Shown: one piece after another, positions 1-12,275 of the stretch
Layout of the letters: each line of letters starts with the position of its first letter
Position numbering within the stretch: the stretch's first letter is position 1
From: Chlorella sorokiniana
Lineage: Eukaryota > Chlorophyta > Trebouxiophyceae > Chlorellales > Chlorellaceae
NCBI GenBank assembly: GCA_025917655.1
Contig: CP084613.1
Coordinates: forward strand, 3,784,001-3,848,000
Direction of reading: 5' to 3'
DNA length: 64,000 nucleotides
The notes under the pieces: generated by a model
Told to the model about the DNA's origin: nothing
The model's input: only the letters and a program-made list of their open reading frames with translations
Databases searched by the model: none
Program-made: the position numbers and the translations under genes

Positions 1-1699
1 TGGGGGAGCCGCGGAGGGAGCAGCCAGCAAGCCCAGTCACGCACAGAGGAGCAGAGAGGCACAGCATGATGCAGCGCTGCGGAACAAACACATAGATAGG
101 ATTCAAAATGGCCCCACTGCTATGTGCCCCAACCTGACGCTGTTTTCCGCAGCCCTGCTGCTGTGGCCGGACGCAGGCCACCCTGCCACCATCGCAGCGG
201 CGGTGCCAGCATTCAGCTCCACACTCACCTGTCTTGGGGTCCTTCAGCACAGTCTCCACGGGCACAATCTCGTCGCGGAAGCGGCCCGCGGCCTGGGCGG
301 CGGCCGCCAACGCGTGGGAGCGTGCGGCAAAGCGGTCCTGCTCCTCGCGCGACACGCCGTACTGGGCCGCCACGTTCTCAGACGTGATGCCTGGCGAGCA
401 GGGCAGCGGTGGGTGGTGGTGCTGTGTGTGTATGCAGGCCAGTGTGGTGTGGACGGGCAGGGAACGAGCGTGCAGAGCGCTGGCGCGACGCCAGCGTGCC
501 AGAAGGCATGCGGCACTCTGCAGGCCGCAAGCACCCCGCAGGTGCGCAGAGCGGGACAGCTGCGGCGCCCAGCCCAGCAGCAGCGGCTCACCCATGGGCA
601 GCAGGCAGTCCTGGGCGCACTGGCTCTCCGCGACCCGCGGGTTCACGGCCCCCTCCCACGACATGGGGTTGGTGGTCATGGATTCAACGCCGCCCGCAAT
701 GCCGATGGTGTAGTAACCGGCACGGATGGAGGCCGCAACCTCGGCAATCGCCTGGAGGCCTGCGGCGGAGCAGGGGGCAGGGAGGGCAGGCATGCTTGGC
801 AGGGCTGCAGCACAAGGAGGCGCCGCGAGCCGCACCCAGGCTGCCACCCTGGCTCAAACCGCGGCAGAGACTGCAGAAAGGCATGCCAGCGGGGCGGGCC
901 GCGGTTCGGAAAGCCCCCCGCGGCGCCGCCCACCCGAGGAGCACTGGCGGTTGACGGTGTGCACCGGCACGCTGTCTGGGAAGCCCGCCAGGAACATGGC
1001 GATGCGACACTCGTTGGCGCGCTGGCTGGAGGGGCCCATCACGCTGCCAAAGCACACATCACCCACAGCCTGCACCCACGCAATGTGTGTGTGGGGTGGA
1101 AAGGGGGGCTTCAGCGCGTCGTCGACGTCACGTGGGTGCAATAGGCTGTCAACAGCTGCCAGCCTTCCTGCCTGAACACAGGCAGCGTATGCCACGCAAT
1201 GCATCCCACTGGCGTAGCTTGCAAGCTGCTGTCGCAAGCTTTTTCCCCAACACCAGCTGGCCGGGAAGCAGAGCCCTGCACACCTCGGGCTCGACACCAG
1301 AGCGGCGGATGGTATCCTTCAGCACGGCGGCAATGAGGTCGTCCACAGGCGTGTCTTTGAAGCCGCCGCGCTTGGCCTTGCACAGCGCCGTGCGGCATGC
1401 AGACACGACGACAACGTCGTCGCCAGACACAGGTCGCCGCTCGTAGGCGGCCGAGTCGCCGGCAGAGGTGGGCTGGGCGGCCAGGGGCGGCTGGCCGGGG
1501 GCTGAGGGGGCCTGTGGGGAGTCAGCAGCGGCCAGCACAGTGGCGGACGTGGGCCAAGCATGAGCGTGGAGGGGCGCGGGGCGCATGCGTCACGGGTTGA
1601 GCTGATTGGTTTCGGGGCGCAGCGAGGGCAACGCATCTTGCTCACCGCTGCACCCAAGTGGCCCAGGAGGACGGCCTGACGTTGCTGTACCCGATGCAT
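1..1699 (-). CDS. KAT: Peroxisomal 3-ketoacyl-CoA thiolase (5' part; continues past the left edge)
   Basis: This enzyme makes the last step of fatty-acid beta-oxidation, cleaving 3-ketoacyl-CoA with CoA to acetyl-CoA. Five exons join in phase: 1646-1699, 1284-1511, 934-1069, 592-759 and 229-390, giving about 249 of the usual 430-460 residues. The start at 1697-1699 was chosen because residues 7-15 read RQAVLLGHL, a perfect PTS2 peroxisomal signal. The mature part opens with [20 protein letters not shown] and contains VNRQCSSG, holding the catalytic cysteine, then [15 protein letters not shown] and [12 protein letters not shown]. The exon ending at 229 closes with LKDPKT. Positions 1-228 look intronic, so the C-terminal His/Cys catalytic segment lies outside the window. 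It is divergent from the glyoxalase II gene. Confidence 0.93.
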
Positions 1700-2220
1700 G
1701 GTTGAAGAGGGAACGGTGGGCGATAGGCGAGGGTCTGCGAGGCTGTGATTCCGCGTCTGGACTGTCGGCAGGAGCAGACCAGCTGAAGCGCGCAAATCAG
1801 TCCACTACGGATGCCATGAGGCGTCTCTTGCCCCACCCTCACCAAATGTCGTGCCGTGTACCGCTGCTGGCATGCCTGGGCTTGAACACGCGGTTTCCGC
1901 TGCAATAGTCCTTCATTCGCTGGTAAATACATACCGAAGCATCGAGAATGCGCAGGCCGCATTAATCAGTCCGGTCCCAACACTTGCACTGCCCGACTCT
2001 GCCACTCGCCTGGGTGAGTCACATAGTTGTGCGTGCAGTACTGAAATCTTTCTAGCCGGCGATTGAAACAGCCAGTCGGCAACCTTACCCCACTGGGTGA
2101 TTGTGGCAGCAGTCCAGCGGCGGCGAGCACGGGGCACGTCTTGAACGGTAGTTTTCGTGATTCACGACGGCTCCCTTGATACAGGAGTGACACTTCTTAT
2201 CAGCCAGGAGTCTTCCCTTT
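1700..2220. other. Intergenic region between divergent genes
   Basis: About 520 bases separate the thiolase and glyoxalase II starts and should hold both promoters and 5' UTRs. I see no convincing coding exon, RNA gene or TATA box. Confidence 0.5.
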
Positions 2221-4002
2221 ATGCTGGCGCTGCGGTGCCGAGCTATCACCACTGCCGCCTCCGCTTTGAAGCCCGCTGGACGGCTCGCCGCTGTTAGTGC
2301 CGCGCCATCCCTTTCGACACACACACTTGGCAGCAGCTCTCCCGCCAGGTCCCATCCATACCGCACCACCCGCATCCACCAACGAACCCAGAGCGGCATG
2401 GCAACAGCGGGCGCCGAAAGCGTGGGCGGCGCCGGCGTGCTGCACATCGAGCGGGTGCCCTGCCTCTCTGACAACTATTCATGGCTGCTGCATGAGCCGC
2501 GCCGCGGCGTGACGGCAGTGGTGGACCCCGCCGAGGCAGAACCTGTGGCAGCGGCGCTGCAGCGACATGGGTGGCAGCTGACCCACATCCTCAACAGTGA
2601 GCCCCTGCTGGGAGCGGTCGACAAGTTGGCTGCTTGCGAGGGTCCATCCTGCTGCCCCGCAGAGCTGCCGCTGCTGCCGCACAAGCTTCGGCCCCTGAGC
2701 CCGCCTCCCTGCCCTGTTGCCTGCTGTTCTTGCAGCCCACCACCACTGGGACCACGTGGGCGGCAATGCTGAGCTGCAGAAGCAGTACGGCTGTACAGTG
2801 GTGGGGCCCGCCGCCGATCGCGACCGCATACCAGGCATTCAGGTGCAGCTGGCAGACGGCGACAGGTGCGCTGGGGGTCCCTGGCATGCCCCAGCAGTGA
2901 CTGCAGCTACCTGCTTTGACTGCTGTGGCTGATTTGGCTGGTGACGAGGCTGCGGGCGCGCTGCGCATTCCGCCAACATGCTGGGTTTGCACGAACGAGC
3001 GAGTGAAGAGAACGTGACGCTCAATGAGCAGTTGCCCCACTGCCCCCGCCCCATCAGGTACCAGCTGGGCGATGCGGAGCTCGTGTGCTTTGATACCCCC
3101 GGCCACACCCGCGGCCACATCACCTTGTACTTCCCCGCCGCCAAGGCGCTCTTCCCGGGTAGGCGCTCTGTGCTGGAAGGCAGGGAGGGAACCCTGCTGC
3201 AATGGCACGCAGGGATGGCCAGCTGCGCTGTGCAGGCGGCAGCTGGCCCCTTCTCCACTGTTTTGTGGCCGCAGGTGCCTGCAAACCCCTCCTCTCCCCC
3301 TTCGCTGCAGGCGACACGCTCTTCAGCCTGGGCTGCGGGCGCCTGTTTGAGGGCAGCCCTGCCCAGATGTGGGCCAGCCTCAGCAAGCTGACCCCGCTGG
3401 CCGGCGACACGCTGGTGTACTGCGCTCACGAATACACCGCTGGCAACGCGCGCTTCGCGGCGCACGTGGACGCCGGCAACGCGGGTGGGTGGCCCGCGAC
3501 GCGCGCCTCGACGCCGGGCAGCTTCCACGGGCCTCGCATTGCTTCGCAGCTCACCGCGGGGTGCCCACGGGCTGCGCCCCAGCCAACGCGTCTGCGGCCG
3601 GCTGCTCGGTGAGCGCTGGCTCGCCTGCTTGCCGGCCTTCCCTGCAGACTTGCAGCGCATGAGAGCGGACATTGAGGCGAAGCGGGCACGGGGGAGCCCA
3701 CCGTGCCTAGCCTGCTGGCAGACGAGCTCAAGTGCAACCCCTTCCTGCGCCCGGGTGGGTTCTGGCAGCAATGGGGGCGGGCCCCACTGCCTGCTGTTGC
3801 TCTAGGTATGCAAAGCAGATATTTTTGCCTTCTGCGCTGCCCCTGAAACACCCCAGAGTGTGCAAGAAGCAGTGGTTCACTGGCAAGCCTGGCGCTGTCC
3901 GCAGGCAGCGCCGCCATTCGTGAAGCGCTCGGTGTGCCAGCTGGCGCCAGCGATGCAGATGCTTTTGGCGCCATCCGATCCGCAAAGGACAGCTTTCGCT
4001 GA
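2221..4002 (+). CDS. GLO2: Hydroxyacylglutathione hydrolase (glyoxalase II), probably mitochondrial
   Basis: It hydrolyses S-D-lactoylglutathione to D-lactate and glutathione in methylglyoxal detoxification. Exons: 2221-2596, 2736-2865, 3058-3158, 3311-3484, 3648-3754 and 3905-4002. The metallo-beta-lactamase metal motif THHHWDH is made by joining exons 1 and 2. It is followed by [25 protein letters not shown] and YCAHEYT, and by the family C-terminus ending AKDSF-R. The first 59 residues are Arg/Ser/Ala-rich with few acids, suggesting a mitochondrial presequence; a shorter cytosolic form could begin at the ATG at 2398-2400. Exon 5 has one G too few in the run at 3680-3684; the conserved [13 protein letters not shown] and the phase of the last exon both require one more base. 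This is probably a consensus error. Confidence 0.93.
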
Positions 4003-4348
4003 GACGGCGGGAGGCCGTGTGATGGCGAGAATAGTGACCGCGGTGTTGAGCATGGGAGTGTGGATGCGTCTCATTTAATGGTGTGGATAAGGAAATTCTG
4101 CTGCTCATGCGCTTGATTTGGCTGCTTGTGGTTCGGGGGCCTTTCTCATCATGCAGCAGACCTGTACATGAATTGCTGGCAACTGGAGGAATGTGACGGA
4201 CAGGGCACCAGCCCCGCCGCGACTGCTGTCATCTCCATGCCCATCTGATCTAGGTCACGGGGGTCCAATTGTGGCCTGCTTGTCGATCCATTCCAATCAT
4301 TGAACGTTACCGGAGCAGCTCCTAAGGGTCTCCTTTGCACAGGGCGAC
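4003..4348. other. Intergenic region, tandem genes
   Basis: This holds the 3' end of the glyoxalase II transcript and the upstream region of the fibrillin-like gene. No gene, repeat or TGTAA signal was found. Confidence 0.4.
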
Positions 4349-5752
4349 ATGGCTGTGGTGCTCGCAGCCTCCGTGTCGCCTGCGCAGGCTTTCAAGCATC
4401 CCAACTTGCGCAACACGCGGTTTATGACAGATTTCAGGCTCGCAAAGCTGCGCGCGGCTGCACGCAGGCCATCCGAGGCTGTGGGCGCACGCTCGGACCG
4501 TCGCGTGGCGTCCTCCGCCTCAAACAACATTGACCTGGCGCAATCCCAGGTGGCAAACTACAATGAGATGTCTGTGATGCTGGAGAAGCTGCTGGAGGAG
4601 CATGCGCAGCTGGATGAGGAGGAGCTGACCAAGCGCGTGGCGGCGGTTGAGGAGATGAGCGCCGAGCTTGGGTTCAACAAGGCAAGCGAGGGTGCTGCCG
4701 CGCTCAGTATGGCGAGCCTTGCCCGCTTGAATCTGCACCCGCGTGTGCCCACCACCTTCTGCAGGTTGTGCCGGAGCTGAACGACGGTCTGTTTAGCGCA
4801 CAGCCGCTGGCAGGCCGACTCAAGAAGGTGACCGGCCCGCAGGCAGCGCTCACGCTCGGCGGCCTCACCTTTGGTGCGGTGCGGCCTGCAGACCTGGAGG
4901 TGCGTCAGAGGTTCATAGCCGTGCAGCAATGAAGGGGTCTGCCTTGCTGCTGCAGCTAGGCAGCTTCCAGCTAGTGATGGGTTTCTGCAGACCTCCATCC
5001 CCCTTCCCTCTCCTCCACACGCCACGACCCTGGCCCCCACCCCCACCACCCACCTCCACCCTCCCCCGGCTTAACACGCGCAGCTTGCCTTCCGGCCGCT
5101 GACCAGCGAGCCGCCCATATTCAAGGGCGAGCTGAACGGTGTGCCCGCCTCCTACACTGTCACTTCTGCCTTCGCGGTGCCAGGCCAGGACCTTGCGGGT
5201 GGGTGGGCACCCAGCACAGCAGTGCATGAGCGCAGCACAATTATTCCTGTGCACCAATGCAGAAGCCCATCCCTGTATCTCTTTGCTTGCAACTTCCTAT
5301 GATCCAGGCATCTGCAAGGCGGTTGGCAGCTATGTGCTGGACGATCAGAACCCTCAGCGTCTCACAGTGACCTTCACAGGTGCGTGGATGTGCAGGCGCG
5401 CCAGGCACTTGTCTGTCTGCCGCATGCACAGGGCTGCCCTGGGCAGTCCTGCGTGCAACGAAATTGATGCCCTCACACGTGCCCTGCAGAGGTTTGCCTG
5501 CTGCCCGACTTTGGGGAGGACAAGGAGAAGCTGGGCGCCTGGGTGGAGCTGTTCCAGGGAGCCAACCCTGCGGAGTGCGTGGACGGTGGCAGCGGCACAG
5601 TGCGCATACCACTAGAGAAGCCCGCCTCAGCCCAGCTCGACTACCTGGTCATGGCCCCTGGGTGGCAGATGACGCGCAGCAACTTCGGGTCGATCGCGCT
5701 GCTGCGGACCGCGCCGCCGGCGGACGCCGCGGCAGAGGCGGCGGCGGAGTGA
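4349..5752 (+). CDS. Fibrillin/PAP-like plastid lipid-associated protein
   Basis: Five exons (4349-4681, 4765-4899, 5084-5198, 5308-5379, 5490-5752) give 305 residues with every phase consistent and no frame slip. The N-terminus is rich in Ala, Arg and Ser, like a chloroplast transit peptide. It is followed by a short acidic helix (MLEKLLEEHAQLDEEELTKR). The C-terminal half has the beta-rich pattern of the PAP/fibrillin fold and ends WQMTRSNFGSIALLR, resembling that family's terminal L/W-R-I-S-R-G-N-x-G-S-x-F-x-L-x-R motif. Family members bind lipids at plastoglobules and thylakoids. The assignment rests on this terminal motif and plastid features, so it is moderate. Intron 1 has a GC donor (AAG|GCAAGC at 4682), required by phase. 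Confidence 0.58.
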
Positions 5753-5918
5753 TGCCGCAGCTCTTGGGCCTCTGGTAGTTTGGCGGATGCCATAATTAGA
5801 AACAACGCTCAAGCTTAGAGTGCACTGCGTTCAGAATTGGTTTGCATGATGTACACAGGTCCTCTTTTTTTTACTTTTGCAACATGCATTACATGCCAGC
5901 ATGTGTCGATTGCGCCGC

Positions 5919-7611
5919 TCACTGCCTGGCGGCCTCCACGAGCGATGGAAGCATAATCTGAACAAGGCCCCTGGGGTTGTCCGCGTGCACCTGCCCGACA
6001 GACCGCACACCTTCAAGCGTCAGTTGATGGGGAATTGCTGTTCGCACATCCACGCCCCCGGCAGCCTACCAGATGACCAGCCAACCCATGCAGGGCAACA
6101 GGCAGGCAGCAGCAGCGGCAGGCAGCAGGCAGCAGCAGCCCCACCCAGTGGCCGGCATCAGGAAGCTCGTGGTAGCGCGTGCTGCCGCGCACCGCCGCCG
6201 GCTGCGCGGTGGCCGCAACCGCACCCCGCAGCAACGCCAGCGTGTCGTGGTCCCAGCGGTCGGAGCGCAGCGCACGCAGCACGTGCAGAGTCACACCCGG
6301 TGGTGGCGACCTACGCCGGGTCGGGCGGGCGGCATGTGTGTGTGTGTGTGTGTGTGTGTGGTGTGAGGAGGGGGGTTGAGAGGCACGAGTGGGGTTGGTG
6401 AGGCGTGGGTGGGGTAGGGTGAGGCACATGAGCGTCTTGTTCTGCTCCCTAGCTCGCTGCTGCCCGCTGCCAGCCTCAGCGCCTAGCTTTCACCGTCGAT
6501 CACAGGCAGCCAGCAACCTCCGAACCGGCCGCCAGGAGCAAGCGCTTCTCACCGCAGCAGTGCCGAGTAGTCTTGCTTCAGATAGTCGGCAAACATGGCG
6601 GCAGCCCCTCCAGGTTGAAGGCCCACTCGTACCGCCCCTTCCCTTCCGCCAGCAAGTTGCTGCCCAGCCACTGCTGCATGCCTGCGGCGAGCGAGGGTTG
6701 GCGCAGGGACGGTCGTAGGGTGTGCTGGGGAAACGTGTGTTGCAGGGTTGAGCTTGCCGGGCGGTGATGTGTCACTGACGGCAGAGCGGCTGCCGCTCGG
6801 CGGTGCCCACCTGTGGAGAAGCCTCGCTCGCGCAGCAGGCTGTAGAGCGCTTCGCGAGAGGGCAGGGGAAGGGGTATGCTGCGCACCGTGTCCAGCACGT
6901 GCAGCACCTCCCTCGTGGCGGCGTCCAGCGGCGCGTGCATGGCGGTGGGCCGCGCATCCAGCACCCACACCTGCCGCGGCTGGCCCAGCGGCGCCCGGGA
7001 GGGCCAGCTGCCGCACAACCTCCAGCGCCGTCTTGCCGCCCATGCTGTGCCCGATGAGCGCCTCGGGCGGCCGCCCGCCCAGCGCCGCCGCCGCCAGGCG
7101 CACCACGTCGCGCGCAGCGCAGCGCAGGTCGTGCGGCGGCGGCTGCGCAGCAGAGCGTGCTGAGCGGCCGTGGTTGCGCAGGTCGACGAGCAGGGCACGC
7201 CATGCGTCGCCCGTCTGCTCGGCGGCTTGTTGGCACAAGTCAGAGGTCATGCCCTTCAAGTTCCTGGAAGGGAGGCCAAAAACGAGGGTAAGGCAGCGAT
7301 ATCAAGCGAGCCAGCTTGTTCCATGCTGTCTGGCCCAGTTGGCGATGGCTCAGCGCGTAAGCCCAAGATATGCCGTACCTGCCAGAGCCCAACAGCCCGT
7401 GGAGAACAATTGCTGTCTTGGGCGGCCCGCCGCCGCTGCCGCCGTGCCCGCCTTGAGCGGCGGCATGCACCTCCTCATAGTACAACTGTGCTCCCGGGTT
7501 ACTGAGCCCCTCTGCGCTGCTGTGCAACCAGGTGTAGTGCTGCAGCGTTGCCAGAAGAGCTGGATTGATTCTGTTCACAAGCAGACGGCGTGAAGCGGCT
7601 GCCAGCGCCAT
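5919..7611 (-). CDS. Alpha/beta hydrolase, ABHD11-like, probably mitochondrial
   Basis: Exons: 7379-7611, 6811-7263, 6553-6681, 6145-6310 and 5919-5990. The ATG at 7609-7611 begins a presequence with Arg and no acid (MALAAASRRLLVNR). The oxyanion region is LHGLLGS. Then come DLRNHGRS, the nucleophile elbow GHSMGGK (catalytic Ser), and a late LPDAGHWV holding the catalytic His, followed by VHADNPRGLV near the end. This order matches ABHD11 and bacterial YbfF-type esterases; the substrate is not evident. Two one-base slips sit in G/C runs: an extra base near 6997-6999 and a missing one near 6605-6608. Restoring phase gives conserved sequence on both sides. A TGTAA poly(A) signal lies 26 bases past the stop (5889-5893, minus strand). 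Confidence 0.88.
6335..6365. repeat. (TG)n microsatellite
   Basis: A run of about fifteen TG units in the third intron of the ABHD11-like gene. Confidence 0.95.
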
Positions 7612-8006
7612 GTTTTTGTGTTGCAATCAGCTGAAGACGCAATCATATGCAAGCCGATCTCTGAACCATCAAGGGGGCCAAGTCATGCTGGCCTGCATCT
7701 TTGCCAGCGAAGTTCAACACGCTCTCAGGAGGTGATTTTTCGCTGCTCCGATTGTTCGAATAAATAATTATCATACTATAGGTTCTGAGCCTGTGTATCG
7801 GCAAGGGAGTAACAAAGGCGGACAAGCTGGCGCGGGCTCTGCTGCGCTCGCTGAAGGGATCGATGATCAGTAGTTCGTCCCTACTATCTAGTTTACGGCA
7901 AGGAAGCTCCTGCACTGGCAACCAGCCCCTGGTGAGTCTTCACCCCTGCTGCTTGCAAGCTTCAGGCTGGCTGAGCCAAGGTTAGAAAGTGGACATAGTG
8001 CTGCTG
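7612..8006. other. Intergenic region between divergent genes
   Basis: Shared upstream region of the ABHD11-like and 5'-nucleotidase-family genes. It includes an AT-richer patch around 7735-7790. No gene seen. Confidence 0.4.
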
Positions 8007-11000
8007 ATGCTGTCCCACGATCAGCGCGCCCCTGACTTCATCGCCTTGCCTGCAGAGTCACCGCCGCTGCTGCCGCCAGACAGCGCCACCCAGCTGGCGT
8101 CGCTCGGCGCGGCAGCGGCGCTGCTACGTCTGTGCTTCTATCAGTGAATCCGGGCAGAAGCAGCTCACCATACTGCATTTCAATGACGTGCGTCGCCATG
8201 GCCTTGCTCTTCTTCTGCTCGAGAGTTCGCATGCCCCCACGCTTGCGCCGCGTGCACCATCCGCTTCTGGGCCCCTGCATGACCTTGCTCCCCTCCTCCC
8301 ACCTGCTGCCTCCGCAGGTATACAACATTGAGCAGCGCGGCATAGAGCCCGTGGGCGGCGCGCGCGCTTTGCCCACGCCGTCCGGCAGTATGCGGCTGAG
8401 CAGCCGCTGGTGCTGTTCAGCGGCGACTGCCTCAACCCCTCCCTCATGTCTGCCTTCACGCGCGGCGAGCAGATGGTGCCCGTGCTGAACCACATCGGCG
8501 TGCATGCAGCCGCGGTTGGCAACCACGACTGTGAGCCGCCATGCCCGCTGCATCTGAGGACGCAGCTTTGTGGCTGCAAGCGGCGCTGGTGGCTTTGCTC
8601 CGCAGTTGCGCTTGCTGCTGCCGCTGCTGCTGTGGCCGGGGTAAGCCCTCCACCACTGCGCCCCCCCCGCCCTTCCCGGCTGCAGTCGACTTTGGGGTGC
8701 CCACCTTGCAGCAGCACATGAAGTCCTTCCGCTTCCCCTGGCTGCTCTCAAACGTGCTGGACGCGCGCACCGGCCGGCCGCTGGGCGCGCGCACGGCAGC
8801 CGTATCGTGGAGTGGCAGGGCGTGCGGGTGGGGCTCATGGGCCTGGTGGAGCGGGAGGTGAGTGGGCACACGCAGGCGTAGCGCCCGTGGATGGGCGGGG
8901 GTGGGCATGTGCTGGATGCAGCTTGCGTGTGTGCGGCACGCCAAAACATCTGCACAAGCAGGATGCGGTTTGCCCACCCAGAGAGGGGGCCGCCGGTCGC
9001 GGGAAGCCTCCTTAATTGCATGTCGGCGTGGTGGCCCCTCCCCAAGAGCAGTGGCTGCTGACCATCCCCAGCGTGGAGGAGAGCGACATCACGTTCCTGG
9101 ACTTTTGCGCCGAGGGCCGCCGCCTGGCGGGCCAGCTGAAGGCCCAGGGCGCTGAGCTGGTGGTGGCCCTCACCCACATGCGCACCCCGAACGACCTGGT
9201 GCTGGCGGCGGAGGTGCCCGAAATCCAGGTGGGTGAGGGGGCGGCTGGGAATGTTGTTGCGTGAGGAGCAGGTGTGCTTGCTTGCTAGGCAGTTGGGGCT
9301 GAGGGGGAGCTTGGGCAGCCAGGCCATACTGCGATGCATTATTGCCGCTGCTGCAGCTGGTGCTGGGGGCCACGACCATCACTACGAGGTCAGCGAGGTG
9401 GCCCCGCACGGCACCCACGTTTTCAAGAGCGGCACCGACTTCCGCGAGTTCTCCGTCATCCGCCTGCAAGTCCCTGCTAGCCTGGAAGGTGCGCCTGTGC
9501 TACCTGTCACGCATACAGCAGCCGTGCTGGCTGCGCTACTGGCTGGATTGCGGGCTCGCCGCCTGACGTGTGTTAAGCTGGCAAACCTTGCCCGTGCTTG
9601 CGTCACCTCCTCGCTTGTGTCGGACTCAACTGCAGAGCGGCCGCAGCTGCAGTACCAGCGTGTGGAAATCAATTCGGCGGTACCTGAGGATCCCGAGATG
9701 GCAGCCATCGTGAAACGGTACCAAGACCTGATTGGTGGGCAGACGCTCAGGCTGGGGGCGGCAGCTGCAAGTCACCGGCACCTGCACCCCAGCTTCCCTG
9801 CATAGCCACTTCTGGGTGCCACAGCGCCTCCCCCATGCACGACCCCACTGCCCCTGCTTGGCTTCTTGCTGGCCTCTTCTTCGCTGCTGTCTTCCTCTCC
9901 TGGTTGACGCACGCGGTCTCCGTGCTGGCCGCAGGCACCAAGATGGATGAGCCCATGGGGTGGGCCCACACCGACCTGGATGCCCGCTTCGACACGGTGC
10001 GTACCTGCGAGTCCAACCTGGGCTCCCCTCTTCGCCGACGTGATGCGCATCTCGCTGGGCGCCGACGCCGCCTTCTTCAACGGCGGCACCATCCGCAGCG
10101 ACCAGGTGGGAGCGGGAGGCTTGAGGCGGGGCACGCGGCGGCAGTGATGACAGGGTGGGAGAGGGATGCATGCCACTTGCTGTTCTTTGCATGGTCTTCT
10201 GCCCCCAATTCTCTACCCAAGAGCGGGAAGCAAGAGAACGATGCACGCATCCACACCCACACGCCCCGCGCTCCTCACGCCGCCCCCAGGTGCACGCCGC
10301 GGGCCAGCTGCTGATGCGTGACTTTGTGTCCATGCTGCCGTTCACCGACGACCTTGTGCTGCTGGAGCTGAGCGGCGGCGACCTGCTGCGCGTGCTGGAG
10401 ACGGGCGTGGGGGCGGTGCCCGCGCTGGAGGGGCGCTTCCTGCAGGCGAGTGCCGGCCTGTAGTGCTTGGGTTGATGGAGCTTTTGATGTGGTTGTGGTG
10501 GTGTGGTGTGGTGGCGAGTGTGTGGTTGTGCTTTGGTGAAAGGGGACTATGCGAGTGGCTGGCCTACAACCCCGCTTTCAGTGCCACATGCGACCCGCTT
10601 TCTTTCCCCTGCGCTGCAGGTGTCTGGCATCCGCTTTGAGTTTGACGCGGGCAAGCAGGCCGGCAGCCGCATCGTACCAGGCAGTGTAGAGGTGGCAGGG
10701 ACTCCGCTGGATCCGCTCCGCGTGTACAAGGTGCGCCGTGCGCTGCTGCCTGTGGAGCCGCCTGCGGCTACACACCGTAGTCGCCGGCTGCCACGCCAGT
10801 CTTCCGTTGTCCCTCCGCCTGTGCCTCCCCTGCATCTTTCCACGATGCTGGCCTGCCTCGGCTGCCTCTCTCACTCTTGGTTGCACATGATTCCTGGCGC
10901 GAGCGCATGCTTGTGCGGTGCAGGTCGCCACCAAGGCTTACCTGCGCGGCGGCAAGGACGGCTTTGAGAGCCTGAAGGCCTCCCGCGTGCTGGTGGATGG

Positions 11001-11826
11001 CGAAACCAACCCGCGGCTGGCCACGCTGGTGCAGTACCTGTGGATGCGGGTGGAGCATCTGAATGAGACGCTGGCCGAGGAGTGGCAGCGCATGGTGCAG
11101 CACGAGCAGCGCCGCGCAGCCGGCCAAGCGTCAGAGAGCGACGCCGATGCGGCTGCGGGCCACACCAACGGCGCCGCCCACGGCAGCAGCAGCAGCCGCG
11201 GCGCCACTGCAGGGCAAGGGCAGGGCGTGCCGGTCGCAGCCGGCAGCGGCAGTGCTGAGGCCGCCGCAGCGTCGGCCAGCGCGGCGGTCACCTACTCCCC
11301 TGGCTCCCCCATCAGCGGCGTGGCGACGGGCCTGCCCGGCAGCATCCCCCATGCCGCCGAGCAGCACGTGCACGAGGTGAGCAGCACGGGCGCCGCCATC
11401 AGCCTGGCCCTGCTGCTGGAGCAGCGGCGGGGCCTTGCGGCCGACATGTCGGCCGCCGCCGCCGCGGCCAGCGATGACGAGGGCGGCAGCAGGCAGGCAG
11501 GCGGCTGGGCGTCGCTGCTGAACGAGGAGCAGCAGGCGTGCTCCAGCGCCGCCCTCTCGGCCCTCGCCTACCTTGAACCCTGCGCCCATGGCCTGGATGA
11601 GCTGATAGTGTTTGACCCAATCAAGCGCAAGGTGCGTGCCGTGCTGCGCTGCGCTGTGCTGCCAGGCTGGCGGTCCTGGATGCCGTCTGCTGGCTGCGCC
11701 TGCCTACCTGGCCAGGGGCTGGACCCTTTACATCGGCACACCCAACCTCGCTCCTTGCAGTTTGGGATCGCGCCACGTGTGGAAGGGCGCATACGCTGCG
11801 TGTCGCAGCACGCGGGCGGCGCTTGA
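8007..11826 (+). CDS. 5'-nucleotidase/UshA-family metallophosphoesterase with long low-complexity C-terminal tail
   Basis: Exons: about 8007-8187, 8318-8530, 8686-8857, 9052-9228, 9357-9488, 9636-9734, 9935-10105, 10290-10445, 10620-10730, 10924-11631 and 11761-11826. The metallophosphatase half shows LTILHFNDVYNIE, LFSGDCLNPSL, GNHDFDFGV, LTHMRTPND and GGHDHHYEV, all metal or catalytic motifs. The C-terminal nucleotidase domain shows FNGGTIRSDQ and the KDGFES segment. No signal peptide precedes the catalytic part, so a cytosolic enzyme is likely, unlike secreted UshA or CD73. Exon 10 adds a tail rich in Ala, Ser and Gly. One-base slips occur near 8150, 8358, 8790, 9365-9369 and 10025-10028. 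The intron after 10445 has a GC donor. The start is the least certain point. Confidence 0.87.
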
Positions 11827-12275
11827 GCAGAAGACCGCTGCAGCGCCTGTCACTACCCCGCCAGGCCACCTCTTTCATGAAACCCCCAGCCATTCAATGA
11901 CATTTGATTGATTGCGACCCTGACCCAGAGCCCAACGACTGAGCCGTGTACTCCATTCTTTGCTGAGCCGCTGTCCGCCCGCGGCGCCGCCCTGTGCCAT
12001 CACACATCCTCTTCCGCTGCTGGCTTGCCGCCCACCCTGCTCACCACCCAGTCTCGGAGCTGGGGCATTGCATCTCCAGCTGTTGTGCAAGCAAAGCTGC
12101 CAGCGTTTGCATGGCCAAAGCGCCTGGGCGTTCTTACAGGGCAGGGCAGGGCAGGGCGACAGCAGCGGAATGCCCAGGGGGCTGGAGTGAGGCGAGGCGG
12201 CCTGGGCCACGCTGTGTGCGAGGCGTGGGCAGGGGCGGGGAGCGGGCGGGAGGGGTGGGGGCAGCTGTAGGGCGC
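11827..12275. other. Intergenic region between convergent genes
   Basis: 3' ends of the phosphoesterase and DRG genes. A TGTAA signal for the minus-strand DRG gene is at 12134-12138. Nothing else recognised. Confidence 0.5.
12134..12138 (-). terminator. TGTAA poly(A) signal of the DRG gene
   Basis: Chlorophyte-type poly(A) signal about 140 bases past the DRG stop codon. Confidence 0.55.

Noticed and set aside
6335-6365. Possible CRISPR-like or structured repeat
   Set aside because: It is a plain TG microsatellite. None of the repeats in the window has unique spacers of constant length.
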